DNA from: Planctomycetaceae bacterium
Lineage (GTDB): Bacteria > Planctomycetota > Planctomycetia > Pirellulales > Pirellulaceae
Length of the DNA stretch: 64,000 nucleotides
Direction of reading: 5' to 3'
NCBI GenBank assembly: GCA_002709225.1
Contig: PAQH01000114.1
Coordinates: 1 to 64,000, forward strand
The translations under genes and the position numbers were made by a program. The number at the start of each line of letters is the position of its first letter. Within the stretch, counting starts at the first letter, position 1. The notes beneath the pieces were generated by a model, which saw only the letters and a program-made list of their open reading frames with translations, ran no database searches and was not told the DNA's origin. Positions 56,556 to 64,000 of this stretch are shown piece after piece.

Positions 56556-57421
56556 CCAGCGCGTCTCTTTACTGTTTCCCTGCCCGCGCTTTCCCTGCCC
56601 GCGCTTTCCCTGCACGCGCTCAAGGCCAATTTCTGGTGCGCGGAATGTTTGTCGGTCTGGCAGTACTGGTGCTGACCACGGCAAGCCCTATCTCATTCAG
56701 TTACGGTCAAGACAGTAGTACTGCGGAGGTGTTGTCTGAAGTGCCGTCTGAAACGCCTGCTCCGGATCCCTCGGACAGTGGCAAACGACGCAGTCTGTTC
56801 GACACCTTGGCCGATGGCGGATTCGTCGGAGTGCTGATCGGATTACTCTCCATGACCGCAGTTGGATTTGTCGTGGAACACTTCATCCACATCCGCCACA
56901 CGACCATGATGCCAGAAAATCTCGTGCTCGATTTGGAAGAGCTCATTCATGATGGGCAACTCGAAGAAGCGACAGAACTCTGTAAGGACCCCAGTAACGA
57001 CTCGCTCATCGCGCATGTCGTCTTGGCAGGCCTAGAACGCTTTCAAGGAAGTCAATTTGGCTTTGCCGAGTACAAAGCTGCCGTCGAAGAAGCCGGAGAA
57101 GATCAAACCGGTCGCCTGTACCGCAAAACGGAGGTCCTAAATTTGATCGGCTCAATCGCGCCAATGCTGGGTTTGACAGGAACCGTACTCGGCATGATCG
57201 ACGCCTTCAACCAAATCGCCGCATCGGGCGGTATGGCGAAACCCGACCAACTGGCTGCGGGAATTGGGCAGGCACTGGTCACGACGCTAATGGGTCTGGT
57301 CGTGGCGATTCCGACCATGATCGCCTTTAGTTTTTTTCGCAATCGGATTGACTCGATTGTCGCAGAAGCGGGAAAACGTGTCGAACAGATTCTGACTCCC
57401 TTGGGCCAACGCCGGTCTTGA
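56552..57421 (+). CDS. MotA/TolQ/ExbB proton channel protein
   Basis: A 289-residue protein. The N terminus has three FPARA units then a hydrophobic leader and an acidic stretch, followed by helix one (GVLIGLLSMTAVGFVVEHFI), a cytoplasmic domain and two more helices in LIGSIAPMLGLTGTVLGMIDAF and LVTTLMGLVVAIPTMIAFSFF. This is the TolQ/ExbB/MotA architecture; the proton path runs between it and ExbD-type helices. It overlaps the upstream gene by four bases. A start at 56645 would skip the FPARA repeats, but coupling favours 56552. Confidence 0.88.
   Translation: MTSASLYCFPARAFPARAFPARAQGQFLVRGMFVGLAVLVLTTASPISFSYGQDSSTAEVLSEVPSETPAPDPSDSGKRRSLFDTLADGGFVGVLIGLLSMTAVGFVVEHFIHIRHTTMMPENLVLDLEELIHDGQLEEATELCKDPSNDSLIAHVVLAGLERFQGSQFGFAEYKAAVEEAGEDQTGRLYRKTEVLNLIGSIAPMLGLTGTVLGMIDAFNQIAASGGMAKPDQLAAGIGQALVTTLMGLVVAIPTMIAFSFFRNRIDSIVAEAGKRVEQILTPLGQRRS
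56575..56619 (+). repeat. 15-bp repeat, three copies, encoding FPARA
   Basis: TTTCCCTGCCCGCGC occurs at 56575-56589 and 56590-56604, and with one mismatch at 56605-56619. In the ExbB frame each copy reads Phe-Pro-Ala-Arg-Ala. The 15-bp period keeps frame. Confidence 0.9.
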
Positions 57422-57463
57422 TAGACTCGCTCAACGCTCCACCTCCTCCACAGCGATGGGACC

Positions 57464-57880
57464 ATGCGACTCAGTAAACGTTCAGGAAGCCGCCTTTCAC
57501 GAATGAACATGACACCAATGATCGACATTGTGTTCTTGCTGCTCATATTTTTTATGACAGTAACCCAGGCTTCACGGGTCAAAGAAGAACAGTTGGAACT
57601 ACCACAACAAGAAGGATCGCGTGACAAAGAAACCGCTTCGTTAACAATTAACATACGCCAGGATGGACAGCTGGTAATGCTTGGTCGCGTCTTACAATTG
57701 GATCGACTGCTGGCCCTAGTCAATGAAGAACTGGTGCGCGTGGACAACGACCCTCGACGTATCAACATCGAATTGCGTGTTGACCAGCGCGGCGAGAGTC
57801 GAGCCGCTAACCAGGTCGCCAAGTCACTCGAGCAACTCAACATCAAACGCGTCTCTTTTGCAGTCCAAGTACCTCGCTGA
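57464..57880 (+). CDS. ExbD/TolR family protein (first copy)
   Basis: A 138-residue protein with a short cytoplasmic N terminus, one helix (MTPMIDIVFLLLIFFMTV) carrying the conserved Asp that is protonated in this family, and a periplasmic domain of ~100 residues. It begins 42 bp after the ExbB stop and is co-transcribed. TGGGACC before the ATG acts as a weak ribosome-binding site. Its C-terminal domain differs from that of the second copy, so the two probably form a heteromer or serve different partners. Confidence 0.88.
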   Translation: MRLSKRSGSRLSRMNMTPMIDIVFLLLIFFMTVTQASRVKEEQLELPQQEGSRDKETASLTINIRQDGQLVMLGRVLQLDRLLALVNEELVRVDNDPRRINIELRVDQRGESRAANQVAKSLEQLNIKRVSFAVQVPR

Positions 57881-57932
57881 TCCCACTGCCCTGGCGGCCT
57901 CAGCCACAGCGTTTCGTTTTATAGGCACCCCG

Positions 57933-58361
57933 ATGAAACTCAGTAATCGCAAGAACCGCCGTGACGCTGCGGTAGAACTGTCGATGACGAGTATGATCGA
58001 TGTCGTCTTTCTGCTGTTGATTTTCTTCATGACTACGGCAAGTTTCACCAAGACCGAGCGCAACCTGGATTCAGGGATCAAGGTGGAGAAGAAGTCCAGT
58101 AGTGCTGCGTCAGACCTGGAGCCCGCGATCGTCGAGGTCCTCCGTAGTGGTGAACGATTCGTTTTTCGCTTGGGAAGTCGCGAATTCGAGGCTACCGACG
58201 AATTGGTAAACGTCTTACGGCAGTTTGAAAACAAACACGATGGCGCGTTTGTGCGCGTGAGTGACGAGGCGCCGTTCCGGATGGCCGCGGCGGCGGTTCA
58301 GGCCTGTAAACACGCCGGTTTTGCCATCGTCTCGTATGTACCCTTTGGAAACAATGACTAA
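57933..58361 (+). CDS. ExbD/TolR family protein (second copy)
   Basis: A 142-residue protein with helix SMIDVVFLLLIFFMTTASF, again with the conserved Asp, after an N-terminal basic stretch MKLSNRKNRRDAAVE. The periplasmic domain (LEPAIVEVLRSGERFVF; AVQACKHAGFAIVSYVPFG) ends with the TolR-like alpha/beta pattern. The TAA stop lies within the start of the next gene (ATGACTAA), an eight-base overlap indicating tight coupling. Confidence 0.88.
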   Translation: MKLSNRKNRRDAAVELSMTSMIDVVFLLLIFFMTTASFTKTERNLDSGIKVEKKSSSAASDLEPAIVEVLRSGERFVFRLGSREFEATDELVNVLRQFENKHDGAFVRVSDEAPFRMAAAAVQACKHAGFAIVSYVPFGNND

Positions 58362-61011
58362 GCACCCCCCCACAATCTACCACGGACTTTGCGCGCTCGT
58401 ACTGGTCGTAACGAACGCCTGTCTTGCTGCCGGTGCAGACGACGCCCTGCAAACACGTCAACAAGTCGACCGCTTTCTGGCACGTTTGGGACTGGTTGAT
58501 CTGCAAATCCTGCACCTGGAACAATCCCTCAACACCGTCAAGAAGGACAACGAGACAACCAAACTCGCACGGCGGATTGCGGACCTCTACGCCAGTCAAT
58601 TATTGCGCTATTCTGCCGATGCTGCCCGCTATCAGGAACAGGTGGCCCGCATTACTATCTTGCTCAAGCGTTATCCAGAGGCCAAAACCTCTGCCCTCGA
58701 GGTGATGCTCCTGCAAGCCGATTACAACCGGGCCGAATCACTGGCCAGTCGATGGATCGGCAATACAACCGACCAAGATTCGCGCAGCGAAGCGTTGGGA
58801 ATTCTGGCACGGATCAGCCCTCCATTAGACCAGCTGCAAACACAACTCAACCAACAAGCTATTCAACTCAAGGAACAGTTGGACGCCTATGACGCGAATC
58901 TGCAACGCGCCAATCGACGGCGTGCATTGAACAGCCCTGGCAATCCGAACGGGAACGTTGGGGTACCTGTAACTGAGGATGCGTTTCAGCTACTGCAAAA
59001 TGACTGGCGTCGCCTGCAAGGAATTGCGAATCGCGCTACCTATGTCAGCGCATGGTCGCTGTACTATCAGGGATTTCTCCAATCCGCCGGTCAGGACAGT
59101 CCTCTCTATGCCAAATCCAGACGTTTGTTCGAACTCTTGCTGGGAATTGAAACAGGTGAGTCACTCAAGGATATCGACTCGGAATGGCTCAACCTGGAAA
59201 CCGAATATCTGGCCCGCTCCGTGATTGGTCTGGGCCTGGCAGAAGCCATCACCGGCCAGATTGCCAACAGCCGAATCTGCTTTCAATGGCTCGATCAAGC
59301 CAGCGTGTCCCCCGCGATTCGGGACGAAGGCGCGCACTGGTACGTGCGGAGCCTCTGCCAAGCCGCAGCCTGGCAAGAAGTACTGGCTTATGCCGAACGG
59401 CGGATCAGCCGGTTTTCTGGCGCGGCAACCAACGGTCAGCTGGGGCTCTGTCTCGCGCTGGTACAGGCGGCTTACGGATCGGCCCAGGACACACCTCAAC
59501 AGACCGCACTCAGTGACCTCGGATTGAAAGGCTTGGCGCGACTCCAACAAAGAGCGTTGATCCTGGGATTGATTGCTCGCTACAAGATCCAAATAGGCTC
59601 TGCCTCCGGAATGGTCTTGCAGTGGATCAAGGGTCAACAACTGTTGACTGCGGCAGAGCAAACTCGGCAACCGGAGGACTACCAAGCGGCAGCGGAGATT
59701 CTTGCCATCGCCCTGGCGAGTAAGGATGCGAGTTCGCAAGCCTCACTCCGTAGCCGTTGCCGCTATGACCTGGCAATGTGCCAGTTTCGCCTGGGGAACC
59801 TGGCCGAGGCAGGGCCGGGATTTGAAGAATCCGTCAGTGGACTGAAAGAGGCCGGCGAGGCAATTGCTGTCGATGCGTTGTGGAATGCCTTCGTCTGCTA
59901 CAAACGCCTGGGTAAGGACGAAGCCCGTTACTTGCCACGCGCGATTAACATACTCGCCAGCATTAAGCGAGATTATCCACAACACAAGTACGCTCGCCAG
60001 GCAGACCGCTGGACAGCTCGCTTGATGCGGGACTCTTCTCCAGAGAAGGTTATTCGCCAGCTGCAAAACGTCGGGCCCGAAGAAGATGGCTACCTGGATG
60101 CGCAATACGATTTGTGTACACTGCTGCATCAACAATGGTCGAGCCAACGCGCTAAAGAGACACAAGCCACCAAATTTGCCAACGGAGTTCGCCAGGCAGC
60201 GGACCTCTTCGCCAAGCTGGCTGACAACGACCGTGATGCCCGTCGCCGTGCCAAAGTCCTGGTCCTGGCCGCAGAAGTCTCGTTACTCTCGAAAGATCCA
60301 CTCGTCGAACTGGCCGCCGGATTCTTAGGCCGAGCAAAACCGAACGCAGAATCACTTGCCAACACCGACTCGGCCCTGGCCGACTATCATTACCAGTGGT
60401 TACGTGTGTCCCAGTTCCGTGTACGCGACGACGCCATTCGCGAACACGCGAATTGGCTTGTGAAACACTCAACGCAGCCCAACTATCGCCTGGTGGCATT
60501 GGTCTCTGCGGCGCAAGCGGTCGATCGTCAACTCGCGAACGCCCCAGGCGCCCAACGGCAGGCACTTTTATTGGGGGGCTATCAGATCTACCACGAACTC
60601 AGCCAACGATTGGGGGCTGGCCGAGAAGCCGTCCTGAGCCACAAGAACGCCCGTGTCGCAGCGTCGCGTCTGGCCTCGTATGCCGCGGCACTGCAAAAGT
60701 TCCCCGAAGCCGTCACACTGCTCAACAACCTGGTTAGCGCGTTTCCCAAGGATCGCAACTACCTCAAACGGGCTGGCCGAGTACAACTCAGCGCGGGCAA
60801 TCCAGACCAATCTCTGGCACACTGGAGAACGATTTTGGCAGGAACGGCGAAATCATCAGATACGTGGTTTGAGGCCAAGTACTACCAAATACGCTGTCTC
60901 CAAAAAATTGACAAGAACCGAGCACAACAAGTGCTTCGACAATTCAAATTGTTGCACCCAAAAGACGGGCCACCGGCCTGGCGTGAGAGGTTTCGACAGC
61001 TGACCCCGTAG
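58354..61011 (+). CDS. Exported TPR protein of the ExbB/ExbD operon
   Basis: An 885-residue protein with a signal peptide (GLCALVLVVTNACLAAGADD, residues ~11-30) and long TPR-like helical arrays. The RCRYDLAMCQFRLGNLAEAG and RAINILASIKRDYPQHKYARQADRW segments (~475-560) are clear TPR motifs, and LLNNLVSAFPKDRNYLKRAGRVQ near 790 another. No enzymatic domain. It overlaps the second ExbD gene by eight bases and precedes the giant membrane protein by 54 bp. A periplasmic role linking the ExbB/ExbD motor to the envelope is inferred. Confidence 0.75.
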   Translation: MTKHPPTIYHGLCALVLVVTNACLAAGADDALQTRQQVDRFLARLGLVDLQILHLEQSLNTVKKDNETTKLARRIADLYASQLLRYSADAARYQEQVARITILLKRYPEAKTSALEVMLLQADYNRAESLASRWIGNTTDQDSRSEALGILARISPPLDQLQTQLNQQAIQLKEQLDAYDANLQRANRRRALNSPGNPNGNVGVPVTEDAFQLLQNDWRRLQGIANRATYVSAWSLYYQGFLQSAGQDSPLYAKSRRLFELLLGIETGESLKDIDSEWLNLETEYLARSVIGLGLAEAITGQIANSRICFQWLDQASVSPAIRDEGAHWYVRSLCQAAAWQEVLAYAERRISRFSGAATNGQLGLCLALVQAAYGSAQDTPQQTALSDLGLKGLARLQQRALILGLIARYKIQIGSASGMVLQWIKGQQLLTAAEQTRQPEDYQAAAEILAIALASKDASSQASLRSRCRYDLAMCQFRLGNLAEAGPGFEESVSGLKEAGEAIAVDALWNAFVCYKRLGKDEARYLPRAINILASIKRDYPQHKYARQADRWTARLMRDSSPEKVIRQLQNVGPEEDGYLDAQYDLCTLLHQQWSSQRAKETQATKFANGVRQAADLFAKLADNDRDARRRAKVLVLAAEVSLLSKDPLVELAAGFLGRAKPNAESLANTDSALADYHYQWLRVSQFRVRDDAIREHANWLVKHSTQPNYRLVALVSAAQAVDRQLANAPGAQRQALLLGGYQIYHELSQRLGAGREAVLSHKNARVAASRLASYAAALQKFPEAVTLLNNLVSAFPKDRNYLKRAGRVQLSAGNPDQSLAHWRTILAGTAKSSDTWFEAKYYQIRCLQKIDKNRAQQVLRQFKLLHPKDGPPAWRERFRQLTP

Positions 61012-61065
61012 CCAGGCAGCCGCTGTTCGTTTGAACCGGTTCCTCAACAGCCCAAGTGAACGCTG

Positions 61066-64000
61066 ATGGATACTCCAGACAAAAGCGAACAATCGCGGCG
61101 TGCCAACGAGCACCGCTTGGCGGAGGCGTTCCTGGAGCAAGCGGCACCACTTCTGGCGCAACATCCCGAAATGACCCCGGAAGTGGAAACCCAGCTAGCT
61201 CGGATCGCTCAGCAAGTAGGAATCCCAGACGATCAGCAGCAAATTGTGGTGCAATTACTGCTTCACCAACAAGCGTCTGCAGCGTCAAGCACCCGTTCTG
61301 CCGAGACGGAATCTGCTGCTGACCGTCTTCCTGCAGCTACCTCCGCTACCAACAGTCACCCCACCGATCCCCAACCGCCACCGCTTCCCGCCGATCATCA
61401 ACCGGCACCTCCCACACCGGCACCTCCACGGGCAAGTCCACCTGCGCCCACCGAGACAGCAACTTCCTCTGTGCAAACAGCCGGTGCAGGCCCGCTCCCG
61501 CCCGCAACACCAGCCGTTCATGCCGTTGCCCACATCGAAACGTTTCTTGCGCAGGCCCGCCAACTCGTCGCGCAGCGCGCTGCTGGCACATACACGCGGA
61601 GCGATCTCGAGGAGCTGGCCTCGGAGACAGGACTCCCCACAGCCACGGTGGGAGAGCTGTTGGAATCACTGACCGGCGTACCACTGGAATCGGCGCGCAC
61701 GCCAGCTGTCGAAAATCCGCCACCCTCGCAAGAAAGTATTCCGTCCAACACTCCCGCCGAACAGTTTCTCGAGCGGGCGCGTGAATTCTGCCAAAGTGCA
61801 GGTAAGTTGCCACGTGGCGCGGTCCGGAAGCTGTCCCGCCTCGGGCTCAAGGAATACCGACTCTCGTCGGTGTACATTGGTCATCTGCTCCAACAAGTCA
61901 CCGACGAAATGGGTCTGGACAACACCGACCAGCAACCGTCTGACAACTTGCCCGACGATCCCAGAATACGATCCTTCCTGAAATCCGCAGCGCCGATTCT
62001 CGCGGAATACCGTGGCATCAATACGCAAAGCCGCCTGTTACTTTCGGCGGTCGCTAACGACCACGACCTAGCGGAAGATGAAGTCGAACTGGCAATCAGT
62101 CACCTTCAGTCCCAGCCGGAGCAACGCGCCGGGGACGTCACGGACGCGCAGCTGCGAGAACGCGTCGAATCCTTTGAAAAACATCTGCGTGAAGTTCTGC
62201 GACAGCAACCACATGGCATAATCACTCCTCGCATCCTCCGTAAACTCCAAGACGCAGGAGTCCAAGGAGAGGGACTCTCTACTGCCCTGGCTAAGCAGAC
62301 AATTCAATCCGTAGCGCAAGATGCGGGTGTGCGTACGATCACACAGGAACGAGCTGTCGAGTTTATCGACCGGCTGCTCGATGACCTGCTGGAACATCGC
62401 TCCCGCATTAACGGAACCATGCGACAGCAACTCCACCAGGAGGGGCACCAATGGGGTTTGTCCGGCGACCAGATCAATGCCGTGATTGGTGAAAGGCTGG
62501 CGGCGAACCAAGTCATCCGGATCCGTAGCGCCCGGCGGACCATGGCCCTCTTCAGCATTACTTTCGTGCTACTCCTGGGTATCTGCGGTGTGCTCGTCTA
62601 TCAGATCTTGCAGTTTGAACCTCTGGCTACGCGCCCCGATAATGACACGAAGATCACCGAACCGGGATCCGTAGGCGCCGCGGACACGCCGACCACGAAC
62701 GCCGCGCATACAGACCCCGCAGTCGCCGAAGAAGACTGGCGTGACGGACCGCTGGGTGTCGCGATTTCCCAGGCGCGTGGAATCGACAGCGCCTGGCGCG
62801 AGCCGCTCGATCAATTGAGTGCCGAGAGCGAAACGACGCGTTCCGCAGCCTACCTACGGCTCATCAGCCTGGCCAGCGCCAATGTCGACGCGCCAACCCG
62901 AACCCAACTGCTGGGTAATGTGCTGGCCGGGTGCTATGCAAGAGATCCGTCCGACACCAGCGCCCAACAATTAGTCGATGCATTACTGGAAACAATCCTT
63001 GATCCGGAAACGCCACTCGACCCGACAAACCAGGCGCCCTTCGATCTCACTATCTGGGCGCTAGAAACGGTGACCACGGCACTTTCACGCCCCACGCTCT
63101 CCGACCGGCGGTCGGCGGAACTAGCGGAAGCTGCCGGCGAACGGATTGGCTGGTTAATCGACGCCAGCCTATCGCCACAGGAACTTCACCGGCAATGTCG
63201 GGCTGCCGTTTCGCGGCATTTTTTTCATGTCCTCACAGCCGCGGCCGCGTTTCATCCGTTGAAAATCCACGAGCTGCGCGAATACGCCTACCAGGACGCC
63301 CGCAATTGGTTGGACGCCGCTGAAATCGACCGTTTGGACGTAGGCTTCCTGGTTGAAGCCTTGCGACGCGTGGGCGATGAATGGGACGTCTACCGCAACG
63401 CAGTGGAACGCTGTGTCCGTTCTCCCGATCCCGCCGTGGTACTCAAACTGCTCGAAATGTACCAGGAAATCCCTAATCGGTCCCTCGTTTCCTATCTTAC
63501 CGACCTACTGCTGGCGCGCGCTGGAAAACCAGCCTCCGGAGCCAAACTGACGCCTGCGGATGTGTCAGAACGCGTCCGCGTGAGTTTGGGAACCGATGCA
63601 GCAGCCACTCCCGAAGGTCGCTGGAGAGTTCTCTGGTCAGCTGCCGCAAGTGCTGTTGATCGGCTCTCTCCTTCGTCGCGCGACGCGGATTGGGCGCTGC
63701 TCGATGATGTTCTGCAGCTGGCGCATCTCAACACGATGGCGTGTGCATTGGATCAAAAAGAAGCGGGGATCGCCACTTTCGATCAACTCCACCGGGCAGG
63801 TGCTCCACCCGCGACTCGGAATCTGGACAATCCGGGTCCCCGCGGCAGATCTCCCTACGTGGGGTTGTCGGGGACCACACGCAGTGCCATCGAAATCACC
63901 CGCCAGGACCGTTATATCTCACGTGCTCTGGAAGTGCTCTCCGCGCCGCGCCTGGCGCAACGCCAAAGCGCCTTGTCGCAACTAGTGGACCTCACCAAGA
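61066..64000 (+). CDS. Very large membrane protein with six N-terminal helical repeats (3' end outside window)
   Basis: An open frame from the ATG at 61066 to the window end (978 codons). Residues 1-490 are soluble and hold six degenerate ~45-residue helical modules (near 22-66, 160-203, 234-276, 304-347, 370-415, 433-479), each opening with Phe and an amphipathic helix and ending in a Leu-rich helix. A Pro-rich linker (~100-150) separates the first two. One transmembrane helix (~493-514) follows, then a large C-terminal part, presumably extracytoplasmic, rich in helices. No domain recognised. It is the last gene in view of the ExbB/ExbD operon. Confidence 0.75.
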   Translation, partial: MDTPDKSEQSRRANEHRLAEAFLEQAAPLLAQHPEMTPEVETQLARIAQQVGIPDDQQQIVVQLLLHQQASAASSTRSAETESAADRLPAATSATNSHPTDPQPPPLPADHQPAPPTPAPPRASPPAPTETATSSVQTAGAGPLPPATPAVHAVAHIETFLAQARQLVAQRAAGTYTRSDLEELASETGLPTATVGELLESLTGVPLESARTPAVENPPPSQESIPSNTPAEQFLERAREFCQSAGKLPRGAVRKLSRLGLKEYRLSSVYIGHLLQQVTDEMGLDNTDQQPSDNLPDDPRIRSFLKSAAPILAEYRGINTQSRLLLSAVANDHDLAEDEVELAISHLQSQPEQRAGDVTDAQLRERVESFEKHLREVLRQQPHGIITPRILRKLQDAGVQGEGLSTALAKQTIQSVAQDAGVRTITQERAVEFIDRLLDDLLEHRSRINGTMRQQLHQEGHQWGLSGDQINAVIGERLAANQVIRIRSARRTMALFSITFVLLLGICGVLVYQILQFEPLATRPDNDTKITEPGSVGAADTPTTNAAHTDPAVAEEDWRDGPLGVAISQARGIDSAWREPLDQLSAESETTRSAAYLRLISLASANVDAPTRTQLLGNVLAGCYARDPSDTSAQQLVDALLETILDPETPLDPTNQAPFDLTIWALETVTTALSRPTLSDRRSAELAEAAGERIGWLIDASLSPQELHRQCRAAVSRHFFHVLTAAAAFHPLKIHELREYAYQDARNWLDAAEIDRLDVGFLVEALRRVGDEWDVYRNAVERCVRSPDPAVVLKLLEMYQEIPNRSLVSYLTDLLLARAGKPASGAKLTPADVSERVRVSLGTDAAATPEGRWRVLWSAAASAVDRLSPSSRDADWALLDDVLQLAHLNTMACALDQKEAGIATFDQLHRAGAPPATRNLDNPGPRGRSPYVGLSGTTRSAIEITRQDRYISRALEVLSAPRLAQRQSALSQLVDLTK

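Overview
The window reads as a chromosomal segment of a planctomycete (Planctomycetota, probably a Pirellulales-like member). The evidence is the gene set: a DUF1501 exported protein, a sulfatase, a PQQ-type beta-propeller, giant secreted proteins, many TPR proteins, a CaCA exchanger with a leader peptide, and ExbB/ExbD modules next to planctomycete-style unknown proteins. The DNA is moderately GC-rich and gene-dense, with short gaps. I see no rRNA, tRNA, CRISPR array, insertion sequence or prophage. The assignment to phylum is inference from gene families, not from a marker gene.

Layout. 1-148 is the tail of an acidic repeat protein cut by the window edge. 242-3502 holds small metabolic genes (2-hydroxyacid dehydrogenase, Rid protein, VOC protein, DMT exporter). 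3735-6758 is a large exported TPR protein followed by YebC. 6812-11130 groups an arsenite-methyltransferase-like protein, an MFS transporter and an N,N-dimethylformamidase-like protein. 11132-17533 is a 2133-residue secreted protein of alpha-2-macroglobulin type on the minus strand. The 1.1 kb behind it has no gene but holds a candidate small RNA with a strong promoter and terminator, then the promoter for a very acidic 90-residue protein and a eukaryote-like (type 2) IleS. 22438-27037 carries a HupE/UreJ-like plus PPIase-like pair, recO, and two outer-membrane biogenesis lipoproteins (BamD-like, LptE-like). 27070-36943 has RtcB, a methyltransferase, a cation exchanger, a SEC-C/TPR protein, RibD, a helical unknown and a metallophosphoesterase.

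37255-54721 is mostly planctomycete accessory and housekeeping content: DUF1501 protein, GT2 glycosyltransferase and sulfotransferase, a squalene-cyclase-fold protein interrupted at a run of nine G, cytidine deaminase, an unusual double-domain Gfo/Idh protein, a sulfatase with a CAASR active site, a SCO1/DUF420/CxxC trio for cytochrome oxidase assembly, a PQQ-propeller protein, a cupin and LigA.

55404-64000 is the most coherent and least familiar block: an apparent operon of exported TPR-like protein, ExbB/TolQ, two ExbD/TolR proteins, an 885-residue exported TPR protein, and a very large membrane protein (open at the window end) whose first 480 residues hold six degenerate copies of a ~45-residue helical module. 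Tight overlaps (ATGA, and ATGACTAA) suggest co-translation. I read it as a proton-motive-force-driven envelope machine of unknown purpose.

A window-wide oddity is a series of perfect or near-perfect short tandem duplications (about 9-18 bp, two or three copies), mostly at gene junctions or protein termini. All calls come from reading the sequence; no database search was run.
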